Below are positions 9,791 to 18,464 of a stretch of DNA of 64,000 bases, piece by piece (the first letter of the stretch is position 1; each line of letters begins with the position of its first letter). Location: assembly GCF_011065895.1 (NCBI RefSeq), contig NZ_JAALCR010000027.1:21515-85514 (forward strand), read 5' to 3'. The notes below the pieces were generated by a model that saw only the letters and a list, made by a program, of their open reading frames with translations, made no database searches and was not told the origin of the DNA. The position numbers were made by a program, and so were the translations under genes. The DNA is from Paludisphaera rhizosphaerae. GTDB taxonomy: Bacteria > Planctomycetota > Planctomycetia > Isosphaerales > Isosphaeraceae.

Positions 9791-10774
9791 ATCAGGAGAC
9801 CGCCCCTATAGCTCCCGACGTATCTCACGGGGCCAAGGCAGCCGCCCGCTGGGCGACTCCGTCGAGACGGTTGAATACCGTTATTCATTCTGGGCTTGGT
9901 AGGCAGGAGAGTTCGTCTCGTCGTCGCCTCGGCCCGGCACCCATCGGATCGTCATGAGGGCCTGATGGCTGCGGAGGCCGTTCGAGGGAACCGGTGAAAA
10001 GGCTGACGCGGTGGGTTCCGTCTTGACCGCGAGCGATCGATGATCTCCCACCCGCTTGCGTCCTGCTAAGGTCGGTCGGCAGCGTTTCTCAAAGGCCCGA
10101 TGCTCGATTCAATAAGACAGTCGAGTCGGCGACTCCGCTAGGATCGTCCGAATCTCCTGCACTCGCCGTTTGTTGTCGCCCCTCGGCCGACCGCGTATGC
10201 GTCACCCCTCCAGCCGCAAGCTTCCGCCTTCTCGGCCGAGTGAGGTTCGACGCCGCCTCTTGAAAGCAAGGCGAGAGCGTCTGCCCACGTCGAAAGCTTG
10301 TCGATCTCCCAGAGATTCGGCGAACGAACGACGAGCGCCGTGACCAGGTCGGCCGTGGCGCGAGAGGCTACCTATCAGGGCGGCCTGTCTGCGTCGGAGG
10401 CGCCCGCTAAGGTCCACAGATGGGAGGCCCCTGGCTTTTGGAAACTGCACTCTCTGCGCCGCGAGCCCCCCGTGTAACGTTTGGTCACACCGTGCCACCA
10501 CGGAGCCGGCTTCCAGGAGATCAAGGAGCCGTAACGACCTCGAGTCTTCGGCGCGATTGCGAATAGCAAGCGAAGTCGCCGGAGACGGCAGGCGGACGAG
10601 CGACTCCCAACATTCATCCGCCGATCTGAATGGGTCGAAAGACGTTCCCAAATGAACGACGTGATCCAAAACGAACTTCGTCGCGTCCAGGGTTCACCGG
10701 AGAGGTCGGTGACGTCGCCCGAGGAGCTCGCGCCCTATCTCGCACTCGCCGCCGCCGACATCGCCCGGCTCGTC
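9791..10774. other. About 1 kb without a recognisable gene
   Basis: Several ORFs run through this stretch on both strands, but none shows family motifs. The longest, on the minus strand (10202-10669), is Arg-rich and low-complexity. The codon bias seen in real neighbours is absent. A 75-codon + strand ORF at 10652-10879 runs through the 3' end of the recombinase gene and is not convincing. I see no tRNA or rRNA here. Lying between a frameshifted gene and a recombinase, it may be eroded mobile DNA. Confidence 0.4.
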
Positions 10775-12106
10775 CTATGCCTCATCGTCGAGGACGAGCT
10801 GCGGCGGCGCCTCGCCCTTTTCCGCCCCGAGGACACGCTCGCGCAGCCAGTCCAGCGCCTCGAAAAACTCGGCGTCTGAAGGCCGCGTATAGTGCTTCTC
10901 GGACATACCTTTGGGCGAGTCGGCGAGGAAGTAGGTGGTGTAGAACTTGTATTGCGGATGTTCCCCGAGCAGCGTCGATCCGGTCTTCCGCAAGTGCTTC
11001 ATGCTCAGCCGGATCTTCCCTCCCATGACCTCGGCGAGGCGGTTCCAACCCGACTGGATCGCGTCGTAGCGACGCATCTTGCCGCCCTCCATCCAGTATT
11101 TGACCATCGGCTTCCCGCGCTCCGTGGTCAACGCCAGGTCGCCCTCGCCGCGGTGCCGCTTCAGCAGATCGAACGTCTCGGGCCAGAGCTTGTAAGCGAC
11201 CACCGGCCCCTTGCGTTCGCGGGTCTTGCTGCGGGCGCGGGTGATCACGCCCGCTTTCCAGTCCACCTCGCTTTGCTTGAGTTCGGCCACGTCGTTCTGG
11301 TACATGCCGCACTGAACCATGAGCAGCAGGCAGAGCCGCATGCGTTCGGGGGCGGCGGCCAGCAGCGCCCGGACCTCCTCGACGGCGAAGACCTCGATCT
11401 CGGCCGCGACCGAATGATTGAACTTGAACCGCCTGTCGCGGATGTTCCCGGGCAGCGGGATGAGCTTCCGAGCCGCCAGCCGGGTGATGAACTGGCGGGC
11501 GGTCATCAGGAGGGTGTGGGCGTAGGCGGGGGAGTAGGCGGCCGCCCTGATCTTCTCGGTGAGGTGGCTGAAGAACGCCTCCAGCTTGTCTTCGTCGACG
11601 GCGTCGACGGACGTCTGCGGGCCGATCCACGCGACGAAGGTGCCGATATTGCGACAGTACGCGTCGAACCGCCCCTCGGAGAGCTGCCCGGCGTGGCACG
11701 AATCGCGGAGCAGATTCTTCCAGTTCTCGACCTGGACGCCGATCGTCCGTTCCGGGGCCGCGTCGTCCATTCCGGCGAGCATGCCGCCGGCCTTGGCCTT
11801 CAGCCCGTCGTAGGAGCCGACGCCCAGCAGCGCCTCGACGGCCTCCCTGCGGGCCTGGTCGTCCAGCTTGGCGAAGTCGTCGACCAGGTTCTTCACCCGC
11901 ACCGCCTGGGCGACGCGGTCGTCCTCGGAGGGGGCGTCGACGAGCGCCTGCTCCCGTTCCCACCACTCGTTGGCGGCCTTCCAGGAGGCTTCCTTGGTCT
12001 CCGGGACGCCGAGCTGCTTGCAGGAGACAGAGTACCACTTACCCTTCACGCACTTGCGCCAGCGGCGCGCGGACGGGTACCAGGTCATGCGATATCGGCT
12101 CGGCAT
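10775..12106 (-). CDS. Tyrosine recombinase / phage-type integrase, divergent
   Basis: This 443-residue protein starts at ATG 12106 with a GGAGGG site about 5 bases upstream. Residues 1-110 are a basic N-terminal arm-binding-like region. The core-binding SAM-like domain covers about 120-215, and the catalytic domain about 230-410. Box II is readable as KHLRKTGSTLL (His371, Arg373), and the likely nucleophile is Tyr406 in EKHYTR. At the box I position, where the family has GxR, this protein has CGMYQNDVAEL, so the first catalytic Arg is replaced (Tyr269). That pattern resembles integrase-like proteins I associate with planctomycetes. It probably moved, or once moved, the surrounding accessory DNA. 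Nested inverted repeats lie directly upstream of the start and a tRNA-Ser relic about 200 bases upstream. Confidence 0.8.
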   Translation of the reverse strand: MPSRYRMTWYPSARRWRKCVKGKWYSVSCKQLGVPETKEASWKAANEWWEREQALVDAPSEDDRVAQAVRVKNLVDDFAKLDDQARREAVEALLGVGSYDGLKAKAGGMLAGMDDAAPERTIGVQVENWKNLLRDSCHAGQLSEGRFDAYCRNIGTFVAWIGPQTSVDAVDEDKLEAFFSHLTEKIRAAAYSPAYAHTLLMTARQFITRLAARKLIPLPGNIRDRRFKFNHSVAAEIEVFAVEEVRALLAAAPERMRLCLLLMVQCGMYQNDVAELKQSEVDWKAGVITRARSKTRERKGPVVAYKLWPETFDLLKRHRGEGDLALTTERGKPMVKYWMEGGKMRRYDAIQSGWNRLAEVMGGKIRLSMKHLRKTGSTLLGEHPQYKFYTTYFLADSPKGMSEKHYTRPSDAEFFEALDWLRERVLGAEKGEAPPQLVLDDEA

Positions 12107-12119
12107 GTCGCCCTCCGTT

Positions 12120-12195
12120 TAGCCAGGAATGCCGTATAGGGGATGATACGAACGGAGGGAGTTCGCATCAACGGCTTGGCTAAGATTCCTGGCTA
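12120..12195. promoter_or_regulatory. Nested inverted repeats upstream of the recombinase gene
   Basis: An outer perfect 11-bp inverted repeat, TAGCCAGGAAT (12120-12130) and ATTCCTGGCTA (12185-12195), encloses an inner dyad, TGATACGAAC (12144-12153) and GTTCGCATCA (12161-12170), which mismatches at one position. The set begins 14 bases upstream of the recombinase start codon. It could be an operator, recombinase arm sites or a crossover site. The role is inferred from position only. Confidence 0.6.
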
Positions 12196-12308
12196 AGATC
12201 GGGCGGCTCGGCTAAGGAATCGGCGCGGGCGGGATTTTTTTGATTCGGCGTAAATCGCGGCTTCCGAAGGCTTTATGGTCGATCAAAATATGCAGATTGG
12301 ATCAACCC

Positions 12309-12352
12309 ATGCATTTCCAGTGCCGCACCTTCGGCCTCTCGGCCACCTCTCC
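12309..12352 (-). tRNA. 5' half of a tRNA-Ser(GGA), truncated relic
   Basis: Read on the minus strand from 12352, the sequence begins GGAGAGGTGGCCGAGAGGCC, the acceptor strand and D-arm typical of bacterial tRNA-Ser. It continues into an anticodon loop CTGGAAA (12320-12314) with anticodon GGA. Only the inner three anticodon-stem pairs form. No long variable arm, T-arm (GGTTCGAATCC-like) or complementary acceptor strand follows, so this is not a working tRNA. It lies about 200 bases upstream of a tyrosine recombinase on the same strand, as expected of a leftover from integration at a tRNA gene. Confidence 0.6.
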
Positions 12353-12632
12353 AATGCTCTCAACACCTAACCAGATCAGAGGCTTACGTCAACCGAGAGA
12401 CGCCTCCTTTCTGTCAAAGCCTCTTATCGTCTAAGGTCTGTCAAACCTTGGTCCGGTGGCTTGGAAATGAGGACACCCGAGCGGGCGGCGAATTGTCAAA
12501 GGCAGCATCCCGGCTTCCCTGCCGCAATGCGGGTGGACCGATAAGTCTCCGCGCTTCTCGTTGTACAACAATTGCTGACCACATTAGAATACGCGGCGAG
12601 ACGACTTGGCCGACCTTGACGAGGGATGCGTG
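12353..12632. other. Intergenic region upstream of the DUF1501 gene
   Basis: No gene is visible between the tRNA relic and the DUF1501 start. The sequence is less GC-rich than its surroundings and contains GAGGG just before 12633 as the likely ribosome-binding site. Confidence 0.4.
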
Positions 12633-13979
12633 ATGGCACCGGAACCTCCTTGCATCGGGACCATGCCTCGACGAGCGTTCCTGAGAGCCTCGCTCACGGG
12701 GTTCTCAGCGCTGGGGATTTCCGACCTGCTGCGGCTGCAAGCGGCGGGGGCGTCGACGGCTGGGGCGAAAGGCCCGGCGATGATCGTCGTCTGGCTGTGG
12801 GGCGGCCCCAGCCACATGGAGACCTTCGATCTCAAGCCCGACGCCCCGGAAGCCTATCGCGGCCTCTTCCGCCCGATCCCGACGAGCGTCCCCGGCATCG
12901 AGATCAGCGAGAAGCTGCCGAGGATCGCCTCGATCGCCGATAAGTGCGCGATCATCCGGTCGATCACCCACGACAGCCCCGGCCACGCCAACAGCACGCA
13001 CACCGTCCTGACCGGCTACGTCGGCGACGTTGTGGAGACGGCCCCGTTCACGCCCAAGTATCCCTACGTCTTCAACGCCGCCAACAAGTTTCTCCCCGAG
13101 CCCTCGGGGCTGCCGAAATGGGTCGCGATGCCCAGCCTCCCCTATGAGGGCGGCGGCGGGCTGGGACGATCCTACGGGCCGTTCAAGGTGGCCGCCGACC
13201 CCAACAAGCCCGAGTTCAAGGTCCCGGAGTTGATCCTCGACGAGGCTCGCCGCGAGCGGATCGCTGGGCGTTCGCGGCTGCTGGCCGGTTTCGACGCCGC
13301 CAGGAGGGCCATCGAGCCCACGGCCACCCGCTCGTTCGACGACTTCCAGCGTCGGGCTCTCGACGTCCTGACGAATTCCACGGCGCGTGACGCCTTCGAC
13401 CTCTCGCGCGAGCCCGACGCCCTGCGCGACCACTACGGGCGCAACGTCGTCGGCCAGCGCTGCCTGCTGGCGAGGAGGCTGGTTGAGGCCGGCGTCCGGC
13501 TGGTCACGATCGACTTCCCGTGCGTCCCCGGTCAGAAGGCCTTCTCCTGGGACGACCACGCCAGCGTCTGGAACATCTTCGAGCAGATGGACATCCGCCT
13601 GCCCGTGCTGGACCAGGCCGTCTCCGCGCTCATCGAAGACGTCCACGCCCGAGGCATGGAGCAGGAGACCCTGATCGTCGTGATGGGCGAGATGGGACGC
13701 ACTCCCAAGCTCTCCAATCATCAAGGGCAGCCGGGCCGCGAGCACTGGGGCAAGGCGATGTCCGTCCTGATGTCCGGCGGCGGCATGCCGATGGGCCAGG
13801 TGATCGGCTCGACAACCGCCAAGGGCGAGGAACCCAAGGACCGTCGCTTCACCCCCAACGACCTTCTCGCCACCTGGTACAAGTACCTGGGCATCGACCA
13901 CAGGCTGACCTACCCGGACGTCTCCGGCCGGCCCATCGCCCTACTGCCCCACGGCGAACCGATCTCCGAGTTGATCTAA
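12633..13979 (+). CDS. DUF1501 family secreted protein
   Basis: This 448-residue protein starts at ATG 12633 after GAGGG; an in-frame TTG at 12606 is less likely. The N-terminus has a Tat-like signal (MPRRAFLRASLTGFSALG). DUF1501 proteins belong to the alkaline-phosphatase/sulfatase-like fold and are abundant in Planctomycetes and Verrucomicrobia. Recognisable family segments are MIVVWLWGGPSHMETFDLKP near residue 50, CAIIRSITHDSPGHANSTH, RRLVEAGVRLVTIDF and the C-terminal LIVVMGEMGRTPKLS followed by GREHWGKAMSVLMSGGG. Biochemical activity is unproven for the family; it is usually periplasmic and encoded with a PSD1 protein. Here no PSD1 partner is adjacent. Confidence 0.9.
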   Translation: MAPEPPCIGTMPRRAFLRASLTGFSALGISDLLRLQAAGASTAGAKGPAMIVVWLWGGPSHMETFDLKPDAPEAYRGLFRPIPTSVPGIEISEKLPRIASIADKCAIIRSITHDSPGHANSTHTVLTGYVGDVVETAPFTPKYPYVFNAANKFLPEPSGLPKWVAMPSLPYEGGGGLGRSYGPFKVAADPNKPEFKVPELILDEARRERIAGRSRLLAGFDAARRAIEPTATRSFDDFQRRALDVLTNSTARDAFDLSREPDALRDHYGRNVVGQRCLLARRLVEAGVRLVTIDFPCVPGQKAFSWDDHASVWNIFEQMDIRLPVLDQAVSALIEDVHARGMEQETLIVVMGEMGRTPKLSNHQGQPGREHWGKAMSVLMSGGGMPMGQVIGSTTAKGEEPKDRRFTPNDLLATWYKYLGIDHRLTYPDVSGRPIALLPHGEPISELI

Positions 13980-14132
13980 CGCAGACGCCCAATCCAACTC
14001 GCCCTCTCGCCATCCCAGTCGGGCTGAACTCCCCTCCGTTCGGCCCGTCGCTTGCATTGGTACAGGAACCGAACGATCCACCTCCGTGCAGGTCGATCGA
14101 GTTCCCTATCCAGGCGAGCGGAGACGGCAATC

Positions 14133-14390
14133 ATGGTGGCCTCGAAAAATCACGACGGCGCTCACGATCACGAGTCCGAATGGGGCCTCTGCAAGGCCTG
14201 CAAGTGGTGGCAGCTTGAGCCCGAGGCGCACGTGGAGAACCTGACCCTGGGGCTCTGCATCGACGAGGAGTTGCAGCCGTACAACCTCCGTGTGTCGGGG
14301 TTGAGCGGCTGCAACCACTTCATGGCCGGCAAGCCGGCGCGGGCGAAGGGCTCGGCCGAGGCCCCGCCGACAGCCAAGGCCACGCGGTGA
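14133..14390 (+). CDS. Small Cys-rich hypothetical protein
   Basis: This 85-residue protein starts at ATG 14133; the longer frame from 14052 has a low-complexity leader and is less likely. It has four cysteines in a zinc-ribbon-like arrangement: CKAC near residue 21, a Cys in LGLC near 47 and another in LSGCNHF near 64. The C-terminus is Ala/Lys-rich. There is no signal peptide, so it is probably cytoplasmic, and metal binding is inferred from Cys spacing only. It ends 7 bases before the 3' end of the opposing gene. I recognise no named family. Confidence 0.65.
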   Translation: MVASKNHDGAHDHESEWGLCKACKWWQLEPEAHVENLTLGLCIDEELQPYNLRVSGLSGCNHFMAGKPARAKGSAEAPPTAKATR

Positions 14391-14397
14391 AGGTCGT

Positions 14398-15552
14398 TCA
14401 TCGACCGCGAGGTCGAACGCGGTACAGGTGAACCTGATAGTCGGCGAAGCGATCCGTCCAGGCTCCGGCCGAAGCCGGGAGCTCTCGGCCTTCGTCGAGC
14501 ACTGCTACACTCGCATCGCTCCCCGTCGACAGGCGCATCCGGACGCTCGCCTCACCCTTGCGAAGCGATGCGACGAAGATGTAGACGTCCCCGTCATACC
14601 GCTTCACAAGGGAAGCGACGGGGATCGACGGGTTCTCGGAGACGACCTCCGCGGCGTCCGGAGCGTCGGGGCTGTTCAGCACGGGCGCAAGTTCGTGGAT
14701 GCGGCGATTCGTGGCGGCGATTTCGCGCGCAACGGCCTCATCCGCGAGCAGGCCCGCCTCGACGAAACGCGGCTTGAACTGGTGGGCGAAGTAGACGAGC
14801 CCCTTCGCCCCTCGGATCAAGGCCATCCAGACCTCGGAATGGATCTGGGCGGGCGTCGCCCGACGGGTCTCGTTGTCGATGCCCGTCGTCTCGATGCAGC
14901 ACCACACCGGCCTTTCCGGGCCAGCCCACGACCGGAGCCTCTCGACGCCGTGCGGCACGTACCAGAGGTTGCCGGCGACGGCTTCGCTGCTATGGCAGGC
15001 TGGGTAAATGTCGAACGAGGCGATGTCGCAACCCTGAATGTACCTGGGGTAGTCCTCCGGGTGGTTCGTCCGCGTCCCACGTCCGAACCAGCCGTCCCAG
15101 GCGACGCCCTGACCGAGGTTCAACAGGACCGGCCGATCGGGATCGGCCTCACGCATCTCGCGATAGCGCGCCACGATCGCGTCGGGCGTGATCGGCGGCC
15201 CGTAACCCTTGCCGCCCTTGAGGGCCTGGGCGTTGTCCGGCTCGTCGTCGTGCATCCAGCCGACGATCGTGGGGCGATCCTTGAACGCCAGTGCAGCCCG
15301 GCTTTGGCCGGCGACCAGTCGGACGCCCGCCGCATCGAGCGCGTCGAGTTGGGCTTCGGTCGGTCCCCGCCAGAGGCCGACGTACACGTTGATCCCGACG
15401 TCTCGATACTTCGGCGCGTTCTTGACGTCCTGAAGCCAGACGGCGATCGGGAAGTAGTCGGGCTTATCTGGAAGGCCCTTCGAGAAGCGGCCCTCCTCGC
15501 CCCTCGCGCCGATGGCCCACGCCGAGAGCAGAAGAAACGTCGCGATCCGCAT
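14398..15552 (-). CDS. Secreted glycoside hydrolase-like protein (TIM-barrel type)
   Basis: This 384-residue protein starts at ATG 15552 after GAGGAG. The signal peptide is MRIATFLLLSAWAIGARG. The mature part looks like a beta/alpha-barrel glycosidase: a strand-helix rhythm with YFPIAVWLQDVKNAPKYRD, VGWMHDDEPDNAQ, GCDIASFDIYPACHSSE, VWCCIETTG and GAKGLVYFAHQFKP, then a C-terminal beta domain (VYIFVASLRKGEASVRM). The acidic residues in HDDEPDN and the CIETTG strand are candidate catalytic positions, but no GH family can be named with certainty. It begins 17 bases after the alpha/beta hydrolase gene ends, so the two probably form an operon. Confidence 0.7.
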   Translation of the reverse strand: MRIATFLLLSAWAIGARGEEGRFSKGLPDKPDYFPIAVWLQDVKNAPKYRDVGINVYVGLWRGPTEAQLDALDAAGVRLVAGQSRAALAFKDRPTIVGWMHDDEPDNAQALKGGKGYGPPITPDAIVARYREMREADPDRPVLLNLGQGVAWDGWFGRGTRTNHPEDYPRYIQGCDIASFDIYPACHSSEAVAGNLWYVPHGVERLRSWAGPERPVWCCIETTGIDNETRRATPAQIHSEVWMALIRGAKGLVYFAHQFKPRFVEAGLLADEAVAREIAATNRRIHELAPVLNSPDAPDAAEVVSENPSIPVASLVKRYDGDVYIFVASLRKGEASVRMRLSTGSDASVAVLDEGRELPASAGAWTDRFADYQVHLYRVRPRGR

Positions 15553-15569
15553 GGCGCGCTCCTCGCGAG

Positions 15570-16805
15570 TCAGACCGAGTTGAGAAATCGGGCGAAAATA
15601 TCTCGATTCACCAAGGCGTTGGCGGCCATGAAGTAGGAGCCGTGCGCGCACTCGGGGTTGACCAGGCCGAGGAACGAGCGACACCCGACGGGGTCGAGGT
15701 CGACGAAGTCGAAGTCGACGGCGTAAGGCCGTCCCTGGAGCGGACCGCCGACCACGTCGCCGCGGGCGTCGAGGTTGGCCCAGCGGCGGACGTTCGCCGG
15801 CTTACGGCCGTCGCGGTTGGCGGGGCGGAGGCGGAGCTTCACCGCGCCGATGGAAAGGGCGGCGCCGACGGTGAAGAAGTCGCGCACCAGGGGCGTGCGA
15901 AGGCCCTCGTCCTCAAGCTGGCGGAGGCCCTCATAGGCGACGACGCTCCCCCAACTGTGGGCGATCACGTCAAGGGCTCGACCCGCTTTCAACTCAGGGC
16001 GGACGACCTCGAGGAATCGGTCGACGATCCGGCCGCGGACGGCCTCGTCGACGAGGTAGATCGAGAAATCGTCGACGCAGGAGGCACCCGGGATCGAAAG
16101 CAGAGTCGCCGCTGCGGGCGCCTGCGAGGCGAAGGCCCGCACACGAGGGGCCGCCTGAATCGCCTGCTGGTCGGTTCGGTCGCGGAGCGTCTCCTTGATT
16201 TCCTCGGAGGCCCGCTCCCGGTCCCGTTCGAGGGCTCGCGACGCCGCTGCGGCCGGTGCGGCGAACCGCCCGGCCTCAGCACCCCGGAGCGAGGTCGCGG
16301 CCTTGTTCACGACGTCGCTCCAGACGACTTCCAGGCGCGTCGCGCCCAGGTCGCCCGCCCCGAATACGGTCGGGACGTAAGGATGGAGCGAGCCCCACCA
16401 ATCGTCGGAATATCCTGGATCGTGGCGGCAGATGCCGTGCACGTACACCAGCCGACGCTCCGCAGATGCCGTCGACGCCGGCAGAGGAGGAGGCGCCGCC
16501 GCGAACATCGGGGCCAACTCGGCGGCCATGGGAAGCAGGGCCGTTACGGCCCCCGGCACGGCGGCGGGCTCCTGCGCCATCAGGGTCGCGAACATTTCCA
16601 GGGCTTGCCGCTGGAGTTCCGGAGTCAGCGGCCCAGCCCCGACGATTCGATCCAGCAGCGCGATCATCTCGCGACGGTCGTCGGCCGTCCGGGGCGCGTC
16701 CACGTCGGCCAGAGGCGGTGCGGAGCCGATCAGGGTCGGCGCCGATTGAGGCGGCTGCTCCTGAGGCGCCTTTCGAGGGCTCGTTCGCTTCTTCGGGTCG
16801 GCCAC
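15570..16805 (-). CDS. Alpha/beta hydrolase fold protein
   Basis: This 411-residue protein has a long Pro/Ala-rich N-terminal region (1-115) followed by a lipase-like core. RRLVYVHGICRHDPGY provides the His-Gly oxyanion motif. DVIAHSWGSVVAYEGL holds the nucleophile elbow with the catalytic Ser. LDARGDVVGG and CAHGSYF are plausible sites for the catalytic Asp and His. No signal peptide is visible, so a cytoplasmic location is likely. It may hydrolyse esters, but the substrate cannot be read from sequence. It is the first gene of an apparent operon with the glycosidase-like gene. Confidence 0.75.
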   Translation of the reverse strand: MADPKKRTSPRKAPQEQPPQSAPTLIGSAPPLADVDAPRTADDRREMIALLDRIVGAGPLTPELQRQALEMFATLMAQEPAAVPGAVTALLPMAAELAPMFAAAPPPLPASTASAERRLVYVHGICRHDPGYSDDWWGSLHPYVPTVFGAGDLGATRLEVVWSDVVNKAATSLRGAEAGRFAAPAAAASRALERDRERASEEIKETLRDRTDQQAIQAAPRVRAFASQAPAAATLLSIPGASCVDDFSIYLVDEAVRGRIVDRFLEVVRPELKAGRALDVIAHSWGSVVAYEGLRQLEDEGLRTPLVRDFFTVGAALSIGAVKLRLRPANRDGRKPANVRRWANLDARGDVVGGPLQGRPYAVDFDFVDLDPVGCRSFLGLVNPECAHGSYFMAANALVNRDIFARFLNSV

Positions 16806-16893
16806 GGACGTCCTCCCGGTGAGAGTCGACTGACGATACGGCGATCACTATTTCATGAACCGTTTCGAAGGTCAACGACTCGCCGGATCGGCG

Positions 16894-17208
16894 CTACTTC
16901 CCCCGAGTCTGGCCTCGCATGAACTGGGCCAGCCGCGATTGCGCGGGTTCCCACGAGCCGGATTTCGCCTCGGCGGCGATACCTTCCAACTCTTCGAGTG
17001 GGCCGCCATCGATCTTGCCGGCGTCGCGAAGCGAGGCCAACGTCGCCACGCAGCGGTCGACGCGGTCGGGCTCGCGCAGGGAGACGGCCGTGTAGAGGGC
17101 GTCGACGGCCTTGAACGCATCGGGGTCGGCCCCGATCTGGGAAGCGCCGCCGCAGCCGGCCAGCACGAGACACGTCACCATCACAAATCGAGTCTTCTGT
17201 GTTGTCAT
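16894..17208 (-). CDS. Small lipoprotein
   Basis: This 104-residue protein has a short hydrophobic signal and lipobox (MVTCLVLAGCGG), so it is predicted to be lipid-anchored at the Cys. The rest is helical and unrecognised (AFKAVDALYTAVSLREPDRV, CVATLASLRDAGKI). It begins 6 bases after the DUF1559 gene ends, a common planctomycete arrangement in which a pseudopilin-like DUF1559 protein is followed by a small lipoprotein. Translation is probably coupled. Confidence 0.75.
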   Translation of the reverse strand: MTTQKTRFVMVTCLVLAGCGGASQIGADPDAFKAVDALYTAVSLREPDRVDRCVATLASLRDAGKIDGGPLEELEGIAAEAKSGSWEPAQSRLAQFMRGQTRGK

Positions 17209-17214
17209 AGTGGT

Positions 17215-18282
17215 TCAATAGTCGCCGGAGACGACCTCGCCGCCGTTCCGAGTTGAGAGGGCGACCCAGGTGTAGGGGTGGATCGTCTCCTTGATCCAGC
17301 GGACGGAGCCGTCGCCCATCAGGACGTTGGAGCCATTGCCGTCCTGGGAGTACATCTCGTCGGTGTGGCCGAAGGGGTGGTTCGGGGCGTGGATGATGAC
17401 CTGGGGGTGGTCGCGGACGTCGGGCCCGCTGTGGGCGCCGACCAGGCAGCCGCCGCTGTTTGGATCCGACGGCCAACCCTGACGCGGGGGCGTGCAGGAG
17501 AAGGGGACCACTCCCACCCAGGTTGCGTCGCAAAGGTTCGACGACTTCTCGCCCAGGAACACGGTGTTCGACAGGCCGTCCGATACCGAGGCGACGCGAG
17601 TTCGCGAGTTCCGGTAGAACGGTCCGTTGATGACGTGCGGAGCAGGGGCACCCGGGATGGGCTCGGCGACGTCAAAGTCGGCCGAGTAAGCCGTGCTACG
17701 GCCCCACGGCTGGTTCACGCCGGCGTTCGTCACGTAGTGGCTGCGCGAGAAAACGATCCGAGGCGCGAACTCCCCCGCGTCGTTCGGAGAGCCCGAGTCG
17801 CCGTTGTCATACCGGTGAAGGGCGAACGGCTCGACGCCGCCCGTCGCCGACGGGCAGAGGAAAACCGACAGCCGCGTCGTCGCCCCCGTGACGTTGGCCG
17901 GCGCCCAGCAGGGAAGGTTCGTATTGAAGCTGGCGTAAACCGTCGCCTGTTCCATGTACGGCAGCGCGAGCATCCCCCAGGCGAACCCCGGAGTCGTGTT
18001 CAGATTGCCGTCGGGGTAGGTCACGCCGAAGGCCGTCCCCGTCGCCCTGGGATCGCCCACGTAGGCCGGGGGATAGGCCGTGATCGCCGATTCGTAGTTC
18101 GCCAGCGCCAACCCGATCTGCTTCAGGTTGTTCACGCACTGCACCCGCCGCGCCGCCCCCCGCGCCGCCTGAACGGCCGGCAGCAACAGGCTGATCAACA
18201 CCGCGATCACGCTAATCACCACTAGCAGCTCGATCAGCGTAAATCCGCTGCGTGTGTGTCTCCCGTTCCCTTGATATCTCAT
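17215..18282 (-). CDS. DUF1559 (SBP_bac_10) pseudopilin-like protein
   Basis: This 355-residue protein starts at ATG 18282 with GAGGGA upstream; earlier in-frame starts to 18324 add an unlikely leader. The type IV prepilin signature GFTLIELLVVISVIAVLISL follows a short basic leader, with the cleavage-site Gly and Glu5. Then come QAARGAARRVQCVNNLKQIG (DUF1559 hallmark) and the C-terminal H-x9-DG-like motif NVLMGDGSVRWIKETI. The family has huge numbers of paralogs in Planctomycetes. The proteins are exported and anchored by the pseudopilin helix, but their exact role is unknown. An AT-rich region upstream (18350-18390) probably holds the promoter. Confidence 0.92.
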   Translation of the reverse strand: MRYQGNGRHTRSGFTLIELLVVISVIAVLISLLLPAVQAARGAARRVQCVNNLKQIGLALANYESAITAYPPAYVGDPRATGTAFGVTYPDGNLNTTPGFAWGMLALPYMEQATVYASFNTNLPCWAPANVTGATTRLSVFLCPSATGGVEPFALHRYDNGDSGSPNDAGEFAPRIVFSRSHYVTNAGVNQPWGRSTAYSADFDVAEPIPGAPAPHVINGPFYRNSRTRVASVSDGLSNTVFLGEKSSNLCDATWVGVVPFSCTPPRQGWPSDPNSGGCLVGAHSGPDVRDHPQVIIHAPNHPFGHTDEMYSQDGNGSNVLMGDGSVRWIKETIHPYTWVALSTRNGGEVVSGDY

Positions 18283-18464
18283 GAAATCATTCCCTCGACG
18301 ATTGCCTGTTTGCCCGTTATCCATCTCGAGTTTTCGACATCATAACGCCATCGCTGAGCACTGCAAATTTAAATTTTTGGTCACCCGAAATTTCAGTCGC
18401 TCGTCTCCGAGCATCGAGAGCCAAAACTTGTCGTCCGCCTCGGGTCCGGGGATAATGCGTGGGC

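Noticed and set aside
10202..10669. A minus-strand gene of 155 residues
   Set aside because: It is Arg-rich, has no motif or ribosome-binding site and no codon bias.
10652..10879. A 75-residue + strand gene next to the recombinase
   Set aside because: Its last third runs antisense through the recombinase C-terminus, and there is no ribosome-binding site or recognisable motif.
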